Shown here one piece after another: positions 8,345 through 15,589 of a DNA stretch of 37,542 bases. The notes beneath the pieces were generated by a model, which did no database searches, had not been told where the DNA came from, and was given only the letters and a program-made list of their open reading frames with translations. Each line of letters opens with the position of its first letter. Within the stretch, counting starts at the first letter, position 1. This DNA comes from an uncultured Dorea sp. Lineage in GTDB: Bacteria > Bacillota > Clostridia > Lachnospirales > Lachnospiraceae. The stretch covers positions 1 to 37,542 of the forward strand of contig CAJTQA010000035.1 in the NCBI GenBank assembly GCA_910578455.1, written 5' to 3'. Position numbers and translations under genes: made by a program.

Positions 8345-8801
8345 CCTGTTTCTTTCTCCAGAAGACCATATGAAAGACTTCCCGGGGGATGGACACTACC
8401 AATACGATCCCCATGACAATGGCAAATGCGACCTTAAACGACTCCATGCCTTTCAGGGAAGCCTGGGTCAGCTGATTCGTAACAATGTAATAAGCCGTAT
8501 AATACACCCCTGCCCCCGGCACCAGAGGGAGAATTCCCGACACCAGGAAAACGGTAATTGGACATTTCATATATATCGTAAGTATCCTTGATATCAGCAC
8601 CACTGCGAACGCTCCGAAAAAGGAAGCGGCGGAAACCGACATAAAGCTCTGGGAATTGACAAGAAGGTACGTCATCCATCCCGCCATGCCCGTAACCCCG
8701 CATGCAAAATAATATTTTCTCGGCACATTGTAGATGACTGCAAAGCTCACCGTCCCGACAAAAGAACAGAGGGCATGGTTAAAAATTTCCTGGACTGTCA
8801 T
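8328..8801 (-). CDS. Threonine/serine exporter, small subunit (ThrE_2/DUF3815)
   Basis: The protein has 157 aa and about five membrane segments. It contains the conserved SFVGTVSFAVIYNVP start and a PGAGVYYTAYYIV motif in the middle, typical of the ThrE_2 half of split Thr/Ser exporters. It overlaps the larger half by four bases (ATGA), so the two are coupled and presumably form one membrane complex that exports threonine and serine, using the proton gradient in known members. The frame continues to a basic tail. Confidence 0.9.
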   Translation of the reverse strand: MTVQEIFNHALCSFVGTVSFAVIYNVPRKYYFACGVTGMAGWMTYLLVNSQSFMSVSAASFFGAFAVVLISRILTIYMKCPITVFLVSGILPLVPGAGVYYTAYYIVTNQLTQASLKGMESFKVAFAIVMGIVLVVSIPREVFHMVFWRKKQVEAPK

Positions 8802-9667
8802 ATGATAAATCCTCCCGTCAATTTATTGTAAGTCATGAGGACAATTCCGACTCCTACCGCGATATATACGAAAACCATGACAGCGTCCATCATACGCACC
8901 GTTCCCGAAAGAAAGTCGCTGTCCGCGATATCCCGGATGGCATTGGTAAACGCAAGCCCCGGAATCAGCGGCATGATAGAGCCGATAATGATACCGTCCA
9001 GACGCAGCTCCATCATTGTGGAAGACATCTTTGCCAGGATCGCAGCCGCCATGATCAGCATCCCTCCCACAATGTTCACCACAATCTTTGAGAGCTGCCA
9101 CCTCTTTGCCAAAAGCACCCACATCTGCACGAAACATCCGATACAGAATGCTACGACACTCTCTGTCAGGTTCGCCCCCATAAGGAATCCATAGCACGAT
9201 GCCGCCGCACCTGCCGCCAGCACCTGGAACTCCTTCCTGCTTGAAGACATCCGGTCAATCTCTTTAAGCCTTTCTTCTGCCTCTGAGACGGACACTTTCC
9301 CCTCGGCTATCTGCCTGGACAATTCATTTACCTCTGCCACAACCCCTATATGCGCGCCGGAGAGCGGGATATGCTTTACTTTCGTGTAGGCGTTCCCCTT
9401 TTCATTCTCTGCGCTGACAAAGATTCCGTGGCTCAACGTAAAGATATCCACATGCTCTACGCCGAAATGATGGCATATCCTCGTAATCGTCTCTTCCACA
9501 CGGAAAATCTCTCCGCCGTTTCTAAGGAGTATCCTCCCGGCTTCCAGAGCCATGTCAACCACTCTCTTTACATCGTCCTGCGTCCTGCATTCTGTCTGGT
9601 TCTCCTCTTTGGCTGAGTTGTTCCTCTCATTCAGTTTTTCCATCTCTGCAATCTTTTGATCGCTCAT
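8798..9667 (-). CDS. Threonine/serine exporter, large subunit (ThrE/DUF1212)
   Basis: This protein carries an N-terminal cytosolic domain (about 120 residues) with the family motifs ALEAGRILLRNGGEIFRVE and VSAENEKG, then five to six membrane segments including IMPLIPGLAFTNAIRDI. The start at 9667 (MSDQK) has GGAAGGTG upstream; an ATG at 9688 would add seven residues but sits against a strong inverted repeat. It is translated before the small subunit at 8328-8801 with an ATGA overlap. Members export threonine/serine; serine-derived metabolism in anaerobes makes this a plausible overflow valve, but that is inference. Confidence 0.9.
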   Translation of the reverse strand: MSDQKIAEMEKLNERNNSAKEENQTECRTQDDVKRVVDMALEAGRILLRNGGEIFRVEETITRICHHFGVEHVDIFTLSHGIFVSAENEKGNAYTKVKHIPLSGAHIGVVAEVNELSRQIAEGKVSVSEAEERLKEIDRMSSSRKEFQVLAAGAAASCYGFLMGANLTESVVAFCIGCFVQMWVLLAKRWQLSKIVVNIVGGMLIMAAAILAKMSSTMMELRLDGIIIGSIMPLIPGLAFTNAIRDIADSDFLSGTVRMMDAVMVFVYIAVGVGIVLMTYNKLTGGFII

Positions 9668-9690
9668 GCCAGATCCCGCACCTTCCATAA

Positions 9691-9748
9691 TATAGAAAAA
9701 TATCTTCTTATATTTTTTCTATATTACCACTTTCCCCGTAAAATTCAA
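9691..9748 (-). promoter_or_regulatory. Promoter and inverted repeat before the Thr/Ser exporter
   Basis: On the minus strand TTGAAT (9743-9748) precedes TAATAT (9721-9726) by 16 bases, with TGG before it as an extended -10. A near-perfect inverted repeat (9691-9703 against 9710-9723, one bulged base, 6-nt centre) covers the -10 and the expected start site. It could be a repressor operator or a leader hairpin hiding the upstream ATG. Confidence 0.5.
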
Positions 9749-9815
9749 GAGAAAAATTAAGATAATCGCCTTCTGCGGCTAATCCTTTTTCTATAAGCAA
9801 TGTGAAAAATTATGG

Positions 9816-9865
9816 TTGACACAAGTACGATTTCGGACTATAATATAAAAGTACGATTTCGGACT
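9816..9865 (+). promoter_or_regulatory. MarR-controlled promoter with two operators
   Basis: TTGACA (9816-9821), 17 bases, TATAAT (9839-9844) is a perfect sigma-A promoter. The 16-mer AGTACGATTTCGGACT occurs exactly twice, at 9824-9839 in the spacer and 9850-9865 over the start region, 26 bp apart centre to centre. Each copy is an imperfect palindrome (AGTaCGA-TT-TCGgACT). This is the pattern expected for autorepression by the MarR protein encoded just downstream. Confidence 0.8.
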
Positions 9866-9933
9866 TACTTTCCGGCAATTAATTACAGAACCGCAGCAAA
9901 TGCAAAAGAGCCATATTGAGGAGGAACAAAAAT

Positions 9934-10383
9934 ATGTCTATGAATTTTCCCATAAATAATGCCCTGAAAGAATATAACCGTATTTACAAAGAGACTAACC
10001 GCATCTACCACGACATTGCACTGAGGCTTAAGCTGTCCGACAGCGCTTTCGACATCCTCTACGCCATCTGCTATCTAGGCAACGGATGCCTGCAAAAAGA
10101 CATCTGCAGCCTTTCTGCCACCAGCAAGCAGACCATCAATTCCTCCATCCGAAAGCTTGAGCTTAATGGCTATATCACGCTGAAACACGGAAAAGGACGG
10201 CAGATGCACATCTTCCTGACAGATGCCGGGATGAACCTGGCAAAAGAACGCATCTTTCCGGTCATCGAGATTGAGAACAAAGTCTTTGACTCCATGCCGG
10301 AAGAAGAATCCCGGGAACTTTTACGGCTCAGCCGAAAATATATCGAAATGCTTGAAGAAAATGCAAAGGAGATTTTACAATGA
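9934..10383 (+). CDS. MarR-family transcriptional repressor
   Basis: A 149-aa winged-helix regulator. The ATG at 9934 is chosen over a TTG at 9916, because the TTG lies within and before the GAGGAGG ribosome site (9918-9924). The helix-turn-helix spans CYLGNGCLQKDICSLSATSKQTINSSI, followed by the wing around HGKGRQMHIFLTDAG. The N- and C-terminal helices form the usual dimer interface. It shares an ATGA overlap with the MATE gene, so it very likely represses its own operon through the duplicated operator at 9824-9865 and is released by a compound the pump exports. The ligand is unknown. Confidence 0.92.
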   Translation: MSMNFPINNALKEYNRIYKETNRIYHDIALRLKLSDSAFDILYAICYLGNGCLQKDICSLSATSKQTINSSIRKLELNGYITLKHGKGRQMHIFLTDAGMNLAKERIFPVIEIENKVFDSMPEEESRELLRLSRKYIEMLEENAKEILQ

Positions 10384-11711
10384 GAATTCAGTTATCAGAC
10401 CACTTTACTTATAAAAAATTAATCCTGTTCGTGCTGCCCTCCATCATCATGATGATCTTCACTTCCATCTACAGCGTGGTGGACGGACTGTTCGTGTCAA
10501 ACTTCGTGGGAAAGACAGCATTCGCGGCTATCAACCTCATCATGCCCTTCCTTATGGGTTTAAGCGCACTGGGCTTTATGATCGGCACCGGCGGCAGCGC
10601 CATCGTGGCAAAGACGTTGGGCGAGGGTAAGAAAGAGCGGGCAAATGAATACTTCTCCATGCTTGTATGCGTGACTGCCATCGGCGGCGCCTTGATCTCC
10701 ATTGCCGGCTTCATCCTTATCCGGCCGGTCAGCGAACTTCTCGGAGCCACGGGAATCCTTGCAGACAACTGCGTACTGTATGGAAGAATCCTGTTTTTTT
10801 CGCTGACCCCTTTTATGCTGCAAAACGTGTTCCAGAGCTTTTTCGTGACGGCAGAAAAGCCAAAGCTCGGGCTTTACGTGATTATCGCCGCCGGGCTTAC
10901 CAATATCGTCTTAGACTTCCTCTTTATCGCTGTCTTTAAATGGGGGCTTGCAGGAGCCGCCATTGCCACGGCGGCCAGCGAATACATGGGAGGTCTCCTC
11001 CCTGTTTTTTATTTTCTGAGGAAAAACAAAAGCCTCCTCAGGCTTAAGAAAACGCATTTTGACAAAGGAATCCTCCTAAAGACCTGCACCAATGGCTCCT
11101 CGGAGCTGATGACTAACCTTTCCATGTCCGTGGTAAACGCCCTCTATAACTTCCAGCTCATCCGGTTCGCCGGAGAGGACGGCGTGGCGGCGTATGGAAC
11201 CATCATGTATGTAAACTTTATCTTTATCTCCATATTTTTAGGATATTCCATCGGCAGCGCGCCCATCACCGGATACCACTTCGGCGCAGGGCATCACGGG
11301 GAACTTAAGAACCTCTTCAGAAAGAGCCTCTCCCTCGTAGCCGTCTGGGGGATATTCCTGGCTCTGGCGGCGCAGCTTTTAGCCTCCCCCCTGGCAAATG
11401 TCTTCGTAGGGTACGACAGCGCGCTGTTTAACATGACCCGCCACGGATTCCGGCTCTACGGGATGTCATTTTTAATCTGCGGCTTTAACATCTTCGCATC
11501 CTCTTTCTTCACCGCCTTAAGTGACGGCGCGGTGTCGGCGGCAATCTCATTTTTACGGACGCTGGTATTCCAGATTGCCGTTGTCCTGCTGCTGCCGCTA
11601 ATCCTGGGAATTGACGGCGTGTGGCTTTCGGTTACTGCTGCGGAGGTTATGACGCTCCTTGTGACAGTGACATTTTTCATCCGGAAGAGGACACGGTATC
11701 ATTACGCGTAA
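10380..11711 (+). CDS. MATE-family multidrug efflux transporter
   Basis: The protein has 443 aa with twelve membrane segments in two homologous halves, the normal MATE length. The start motif SIYSVVDGLFVSNFVG (about residues 25-40) and the GTGGSAIVAKTLGEGK segment are characteristic. Such pumps expel cationic drugs or dyes with Na+ or H+ antiport. The ATG overlaps the MarR stop by four bases, giving a classic regulator-pump operon. The stop at 11709-11711 faces the convergent VanZ-like gene 47 bases away. An inverted repeat (11732-11741 with 11776-11785) lies between but has no T-tract. Confidence 0.93.
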   Translation: MRIQLSDHFTYKKLILFVLPSIIMMIFTSIYSVVDGLFVSNFVGKTAFAAINLIMPFLMGLSALGFMIGTGGSAIVAKTLGEGKKERANEYFSMLVCVTAIGGALISIAGFILIRPVSELLGATGILADNCVLYGRILFFSLTPFMLQNVFQSFFVTAEKPKLGLYVIIAAGLTNIVLDFLFIAVFKWGLAGAAIATAASEYMGGLLPVFYFLRKNKSLLRLKKTHFDKGILLKTCTNGSSELMTNLSMSVVNALYNFQLIRFAGEDGVAAYGTIMYVNFIFISIFLGYSIGSAPITGYHFGAGHHGELKNLFRKSLSLVAVWGIFLALAAQLLASPLANVFVGYDSALFNMTRHGFRLYGMSFLICGFNIFASSFFTALSDGAVSAAISFLRTLVFQIAVVLLLPLILGIDGVWLSVTAAEVMTLLVTVTFFIRKRTRYHYA

Positions 11712-11758
11712 TTTGCGTGAAGTATTAAATAGAGCATATCGCTTTGCTACGTAAAGGA

Positions 11759-12421
11759 CTATTCCCACTGCAAAACGATATGCTCCTCTAGTGATTTATC
11801 TATATCCGTATACTCCACTGATTTCTGGTAGCTGTCGTGTCCCCAAAACATTTCATTCGTATTCAGATTATATAAAATCCTGCCAGCATCCTGAATTACA
11901 AATTCTTCCGCATTTTTAAAAAAGAGTGTCTGCGGAGTTTTAAATTCTATTTCAATAAAGTAATCTGTTCTATTTACAACATCTTGATCAGAAATATCCT
12001 TTATTTTAAAGATATGCCCGCCGCAATTACTTAATTGAGCGCTAAATACATTGAATTCCTCCGAATCTATATCCCCTGCCATTTCTTCCCCATTATGTAT
12101 AAACCTTATTTTTTCTATCTCATCTTTTACAGCAAATATACCATCTTCTTCCGAAGTATCGTGACTACACAGCAGCCAGACACCTCCACTGCCAGCCAAA
12201 ACCACCATACAAAGGATACAGACTTTTTGAACAAATTTCTTCTTACTAATTTTTATGTAGCATCCAGCATCATAGAGAACGTAGCCCAGCAGTGCGCCTG
12301 CTGAGTTTAATAGAAGATCATCTATTTCTGCATTTCTCCCGGCAAATATCTGCATTATTTCGATAGCAAAGGAAATCCCGCCCCCAATCAGCAATGGAAA
12401 GAGAATCCAGAGAATTTCCAA
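11759..12421 (-). CDS. VanZ-like protein lacking the first membrane segments
   Basis: The frame starts with a TTG at 12421 directly in the second half of a VanZ domain: FAIEIMQIFAGRNAEIDDLL, NSAGALLGYVL (residues 18-49). The usual first two or three membrane helices are missing. A third hydrophobic segment (about residues 66-85) is followed by a 130-aa extracytoplasmic region rich in acidic residues, unlike standard VanZ. A GAGAAGG about ten bases before the TTG could serve as SD, but it lies within the end of the nucleotidyltransferase gene. Either a deletion removed the 5' end, or this is a short variant. VanZ proteins confer low teicoplanin resistance or change membrane and wall properties. 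AT-rich compared with neighbours. Confidence 0.65.
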   Translation of the reverse strand: MEILWILFPLLIGGGISFAIEIMQIFAGRNAEIDDLLLNSAGALLGYVLYDAGCYIKISKKKFVQKVCILCMVVLAGSGGVWLLCSHDTSEEDGIFAVKDEIEKIRFIHNGEEMAGDIDSEEFNVFSAQLSNCGGHIFKIKDISDQDVVNRTDYFIEIEFKTPQTLFFKNAEEFVIQDAGRILYNLNTNEMFWGHDSYQKSVEYTDIDKSLEEHIVLQWE

Positions 12422-12426
12422 ATGAT

Positions 12427-12708
12427 TTAAACCTTCTCAAAAATTTTTCGTCCATATGTTTTAATATCCTCCAAAAGCAATGCATTTCCACAGGTATCCA
12501 TATCCACCAAGTCTATCGTGTAAAGCGTGGGAATCTCTTCCACGTCTTCTAAAAGCCCGTCAAAATCTGCCGCGCCGGACACCGCTATGTCAAAATCGCT
12601 GCGCTCCAGAAAAGTTCCCTTTGCACGCGAGCCAAACAGCACCGCCTCTTTCACCAGATGTTTTTCACAGCACCTGATAATTTCCTCTAAAACTGCCTCC
12701 GCCGTCAT
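12427..12708 (-). CDS. Minimal nucleotidyltransferase (MNT) domain protein
   Basis: A 93-aa protein with the polymerase-beta-type motif GSRAKGTFLERSDFDIAV (about residues 26-43), i.e. GS followed by DxD. Such proteins usually pair with a HEPN-domain partner, acting as AMPylating antitoxins, but no HEPN gene is adjacent here: five bases after its stop comes the shortened VanZ-like frame. It has its own promoter at 12746-12774. A lone survivor of a deleted MNT/HEPN pair is the simplest reading. Confidence 0.85.
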   Translation of the reverse strand: MTAEAVLEEIIRCCEKHLVKEAVLFGSRAKGTFLERSDFDIAVSGAADFDGLLEDVEEIPTLYTIDLVDMDTCGNALLLEDIKTYGRKIFEKV

Positions 12709-12745
12709 CGTCCATCCCTTCCCCGCTCAAAATGAATTTGTTTAC

Positions 12746-12774
12746 AGTATAGCCCATCCGGCCGTTTTTCACAA
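12746..12774 (-). promoter_or_regulatory. Promoter of the lone nucleotidyltransferase gene
   Basis: Minus-strand TTGTGA (12769-12774), 17-base spacer, TATACT (12746-12751), 38 bases upstream of the ATG. The remaining stretch 12775-12859 contains only a loose AAAGGC...GCCTTT repeat near 12796-12822 that may end the DUF4179 transcript. Confidence 0.55.
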
Positions 12775-12859
12775 CTTCAATCTATGGAATTTTAAAGGCA
12801 CACCATTTCTGATGCGCCTTTCCTGCCTCCAGTGTACAAACCGATTATCATCAGCAGTC

Positions 12860-13972
12860 TTACTTCACTGCAAACTCAACCCCGTTCACCACGATTCTTT
12901 CTATCTCATCCACATCCACCAGCCGGTTGAACACGGTCTTATAGTACGTTCCTGCGCCAAGCTGGTAGCTGCTGTTCTCCACGTTCTTCTCTTTATTGCA
13001 GACAACGTAAGTTTCCTTATCCTTATACACAACCTCGATAGACTCCAGATAATACGGGTCCGCAGCCTCCTCTTTGGACAGCCCCATGCCTTTGGCCATG
13101 TCAACGCTCAGGGCGATCGGCGAATACTCCAGATACCCCTTCTCGCCCATATCAATCTTCCGTACTGGAACCGGAGCTTTAGACGTCAGCCTGATCCTCT
13201 CCGTCTTTGTCTTTGTCTTCTCATCCAGTTCCCTTTTGGCACACGGATATGTCTCAAACATAAGCTCCGGCACATCCCCATCCTTCAAAGGCTCGTTCCA
13301 CAGAATGTAGGAATAGCAGTAAAACTTACCGTTTGTACTCTTCTCCATATCAATATAAGTATTCTCCGCGCCAAACGCTCCGTTTTTCGTCTCACAGTTA
13401 AAATAAAAGTCAGCATCCTCCGTAAAGTACGCTCCCTTGGTGAGATTCGTATCCTTATCTCCCGTAAAGGCCGTAACACCGCCTTCCCTCTCCAGGGTAA
13501 AATACATCATCGCGCCGTTCTTATCATAGACAAAACTGTTGATTGTAAGGGTGTGGCTGCCTGCTTTCTTCACGATGGGCTCCTCCGACACGTAAGCGCC
13601 GATTTCTTTTTCCGCCTGCTCCTCGTCCACCGGAACATACTCCCTGGAAGGCAGCGTCACCGTAACCTTGGCATCCTTCCCCTCCTTTCCGGTATCAACC
13701 TCACGCTCAAGAACACCGTTAGACTCTCTCGTCTCATTGCCGAACATCGCCTGGAAAAATTCTGTCTTTGAGGATGCGTACACTACGCCCGGAACGAAAA
13801 GGCACACTGCCGCGATAGCCGCCGCGATTTTCCGGACGCTCCCCGCCTTCCTCCGGCGGACATTCCTCTTCCCCAGCTGACTGTACGTCTCCTGTATCCT
13901 TGTCTCCACCGTGTCCGAAATGTGAATATCCTGATTTAAAATATCTCTCATATCTTTCTCTGTCTTCTTCAT
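12860..13972 (-). CDS. DUF4179 protein, putative membrane anti-sigma factor
   Basis: The start at 13972 (MKKTEKDM) has AAGGAGG nine bases upstream; the longer frame overlaps the sigma gene without such a site. A cytosolic N-terminus of about 45 residues, ending in a basic cluster (RRRK), precedes one membrane helix (about residues 40-60) and a large external domain ending in EIERIVVNGVEFAVK. This is the DUF4179 layout, normally encoded directly after an ECF sigma factor. It presumably sequesters the sigma factor encoded 14 bases upstream and releases it on an envelope signal. That role is known for some family members, inferred here. Confidence 0.88.
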   Translation of the reverse strand: MKKTEKDMRDILNQDIHISDTVETRIQETYSQLGKRNVRRRKAGSVRKIAAAIAAVCLFVPGVVYASSKTEFFQAMFGNETRESNGVLEREVDTGKEGKDAKVTVTLPSREYVPVDEEQAEKEIGAYVSEEPIVKKAGSHTLTINSFVYDKNGAMMYFTLEREGGVTAFTGDKDTNLTKGAYFTEDADFYFNCETKNGAFGAENTYIDMEKSTNGKFYCYSYILWNEPLKDGDVPELMFETYPCAKRELDEKTKTKTERIRLTSKAPVPVRKIDMGEKGYLEYSPIALSVDMAKGMGLSKEEAADPYYLESIEVVYKDKETYVVCNKEKNVENSSYQLGAGTYYKTVFNRLVDVDEIERIVVNGVEFAVK

Positions 13973-13986
13973 AAAATAACGCCTCC

Positions 13987-14481
13987 TTAACAACAAAGCA
14001 CCTGTTTCAGTTTCTTTCTGCCCCGCATCAGCTTGCTCTTCACCGTATTCTCGTTCATGTCGAGAATCTGCGCCACTTCCTTTGTACTAAAGCCTTCCCC
14101 ATAATGCAGAAGGAAAATAGGCCGCACATCCTCGGATAGCTCTGAGAGCAGCTCGTAAAACTCCCGGTCGCCGGACGGCGCGCTGGCCTCACGCTCCTCT
14201 TCCCAGCCCGCCTTCACAAAATGCCTCTGCCGTCTTAGCAGATCGTTACAATGATTCATCAGAATACGGGTAATCCATGTCTTAAAGTAAGCTGACTTTT
14301 TCAGCTCTCCTATATGTTCATAGGCTGACAGTATCGTGTCCTGCATCACATCCGCGATATCCTCCTCGCTCTTTAAGTAGCTTTTCGCCACCTTGTAAAG
14401 CGGCATCTTGTGCATCTCCATCAGCTCCACAAATGCGTCCGTATCGCCCTTTTGTGCCTTCTTCACCAGTAACAGCTCCAT
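13987..14481 (-). CDS. ECF RNA polymerase sigma factor
   Basis: This 164-aa sigma factor has only regions 2 and 4. Region 2 contains DIADVMQDTILSAYEHI and the -10 recognition helix near YFKTWITRILMNHCNDLLRR. Region 4 has the helix-turn-helix FSTKEVAQILDMNENTVKS. The ATG at 14481 is chosen because GGGGAGG lies eight bases upstream; a GTG at 14490 falls inside that ribosome site. The DUF4179 gene follows 14 bases downstream, presumably as its anti-sigma factor. A GC-rich -35/-10 pair of ECF type upstream (14524-14554) suggests autoregulation. Confidence 0.93.
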   Translation of the reverse strand: MELLLVKKAQKGDTDAFVELMEMHKMPLYKVAKSYLKSEEDIADVMQDTILSAYEHIGELKKSAYFKTWITRILMNHCNDLLRRQRHFVKAGWEEEREASAPSGDREFYELLSELSEDVRPIFLLHYGEGFSTKEVAQILDMNENTVKSKLMRGRKKLKQVLCC

Positions 14482-14523
14482 GAACCTCACCTCCCCTTTC
14501 CGGTTTGTTTTTGTTTTACACTT

Positions 14524-14554
14524 ATTAGACTGGAATTGCCCGTGTTTGGTTGCA
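14524..14554 (-). promoter_or_regulatory. Candidate ECF-type autoregulatory promoter
   Basis: On the minus strand TGCAACC (14548-14554), then 17 bases, then GTCTAAT (14524-14530). An AAC-containing -35 with a GTC-type -10 is characteristic of ECF promoters and unlike the sigma-A sites elsewhere in the window. It lies 43 bases before the sigma gene start. Inference from pattern only. Confidence 0.45.
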
Positions 14555-14579
14555 TGATTGAAAAATTTTTAATTTATAA

Positions 14580-14618
14580 AATGCTATAAGATAGTATCTG
14601 TCACTGTCTTATAGCATT
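14580..14618 (-). terminator. Rho-independent terminator after the zeta-toxin-like gene
   Basis: A 12-bp perfect stem (14580-14591 with 14607-14618) and 15-nt loop are followed on the minus strand by an A/T-rich run with AAAAATTTTT. It begins five bases after the toxin stop codon. Confidence 0.75.
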
Positions 14619-14622
14619 ATTT

Positions 14623-15216
14623 TTAATTCAAATCTTTTCGTTCCATATTTTCAATATTTGTCAGTGCGCGGATATCTTCGATGTACCAGTCACTACACTC
14701 GTCATAAAAAATCTGCTCTTTCCGTTTTTTTAATATTCGAAACGGTTTATTTCCAGAATTGTCATATATATGGCATATATCGCAAATTTTGACTAAATCC
14801 TTCACCAAAGCAAGCGCTCTGTCATATCGCGCAATTATTTTCTCTTCAGGCACATCATGGCCCCCGGATTCCACCCTTGATTTCACACGCCAAACATTAA
14901 TTACAGGATCTGCGGTAAGTATATAATAGCAACGGATAAAATATCCTTTTTCTTTTGCTCTTTCAAGCAGTTTCAAATTTCGTTGCGTTGACAGAACTGT
15001 TTCAAAGCAAAATTCATTCATATGTTCAATATGATTCTCACGCTGCTTTTCGGCCAACTGTGCAGCCTCTAAATCCGAACATTTTAAATTCTTTTTAATT
15101 TCATCCGCATTAATATAATCCATCGGAGGCTTTAGCAATTCTGTAAATGTGCTTTTCCCTGAACCGTTCGGCCCCGCAAACACGACAACCTCAGGCTTTT
15201 TTTGCAACACGCTCAC
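14623..15216 (-). CDS. Zeta-toxin-family P-loop kinase-like protein
   Basis: This 197-aa protein has Walker A GPNGSGKST (about residues 15-23), DYINADEI soon after, and FCFETVLS and RV-rich segments typical of the small chromosomal zeta-toxin family. Related zeta toxins phosphorylate UDP-N-acetylglucosamine and block wall synthesis, but the substrate of this subgroup is not established. It begins with GTG at 15216, inside the 3' end of the upstream small gene (26-base overlap), with AGGAAGGGG as SD. The overlap fits an antitoxin-toxin operon. A strong terminator follows. Confidence 0.85.
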   Translation of the reverse strand: MSVLQKKPEVVVFAGPNGSGKSTFTELLKPPMDYINADEIKKNLKCSDLEAAQLAEKQRENHIEHMNEFCFETVLSTQRNLKLLERAKEKGYFIRCYYILTADPVINVWRVKSRVESGGHDVPEEKIIARYDRALALVKDLVKICDICHIYDNSGNKPFRILKKRKEQIFYDECSDWYIEDIRALTNIENMERKDLN

Positions 15217-15412
15217 TATAACGCCCCTTCCTCATCCTTTTTCCTACCTTTACCCGTGTTCCGTCGCTGTGCTCCTGATACACCGCCTGTGTCTCTCTGT
15301 CATACACAATCACCGGAATATCCATCGCTTTCTTCTTCTCCAATTCCAGCCTTATAGCTGCATTCGCGCGCTTTACAACCATATCATCCGAAATATATTC
15401 TTCTCTTCTCAT
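15191..15412 (-). CDS. Small protein upstream of zeta-like toxin, candidate antitoxin
   Basis: A basic, mostly helical 73-aa protein starting at 15412 (MRREEY), with AAAGGAG six bases upstream; an ATG at 15430 lacks such a site. The frame contains IVYDRETQAVYQEHSDG and a lysine/arginine-rich tail. It resembles short partners encoded with zeta-family toxins, but I do not recognise a named family. The leader carries a CCCGCT/AGCGGG stem around 15449-15472 and a TATAAT-like -10 at 15496-15501. The rest of the gap to 15589 shows no gene. Confidence 0.65.
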   Translation of the reverse strand: MRREEYISDDMVVKRANAAIRLELEKKKAMDIPVIVYDRETQAVYQEHSDGTRVKVGKRMRKGRYSERVAKKA

Positions 15413-15589
15413 ATACAGCTCCTTTATCATACTCCTTTAAGCCAATACCCGCTCAAAAACAGAGCAGCGGGAATGAGTTTCAATCTTTAAATTATATTAT
15501 ACACCACATTTCCCGAAAAACACAGGCCAAACCGCAGCTATTTTCACGCTTTACACCCCGTCAATCACTGCTTTATGCTTTGCATATTC

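Noticed and set aside
11732..11785. GAGCATATCG/CGATATGCTC inverted repeat between MATE and VanZ-like genes as a terminator
   Set aside because: The arms are 34 bases apart and no T-tract follows on either strand; a chance repeat is equally likely.
12527..13771. 414-aa plus-strand open frame
   Set aside because: It is antisense to the DUF4179 gene and part of the nucleotidyltransferase gene, has no recognisable domain and no SD; both minus-strand genes are well supported.
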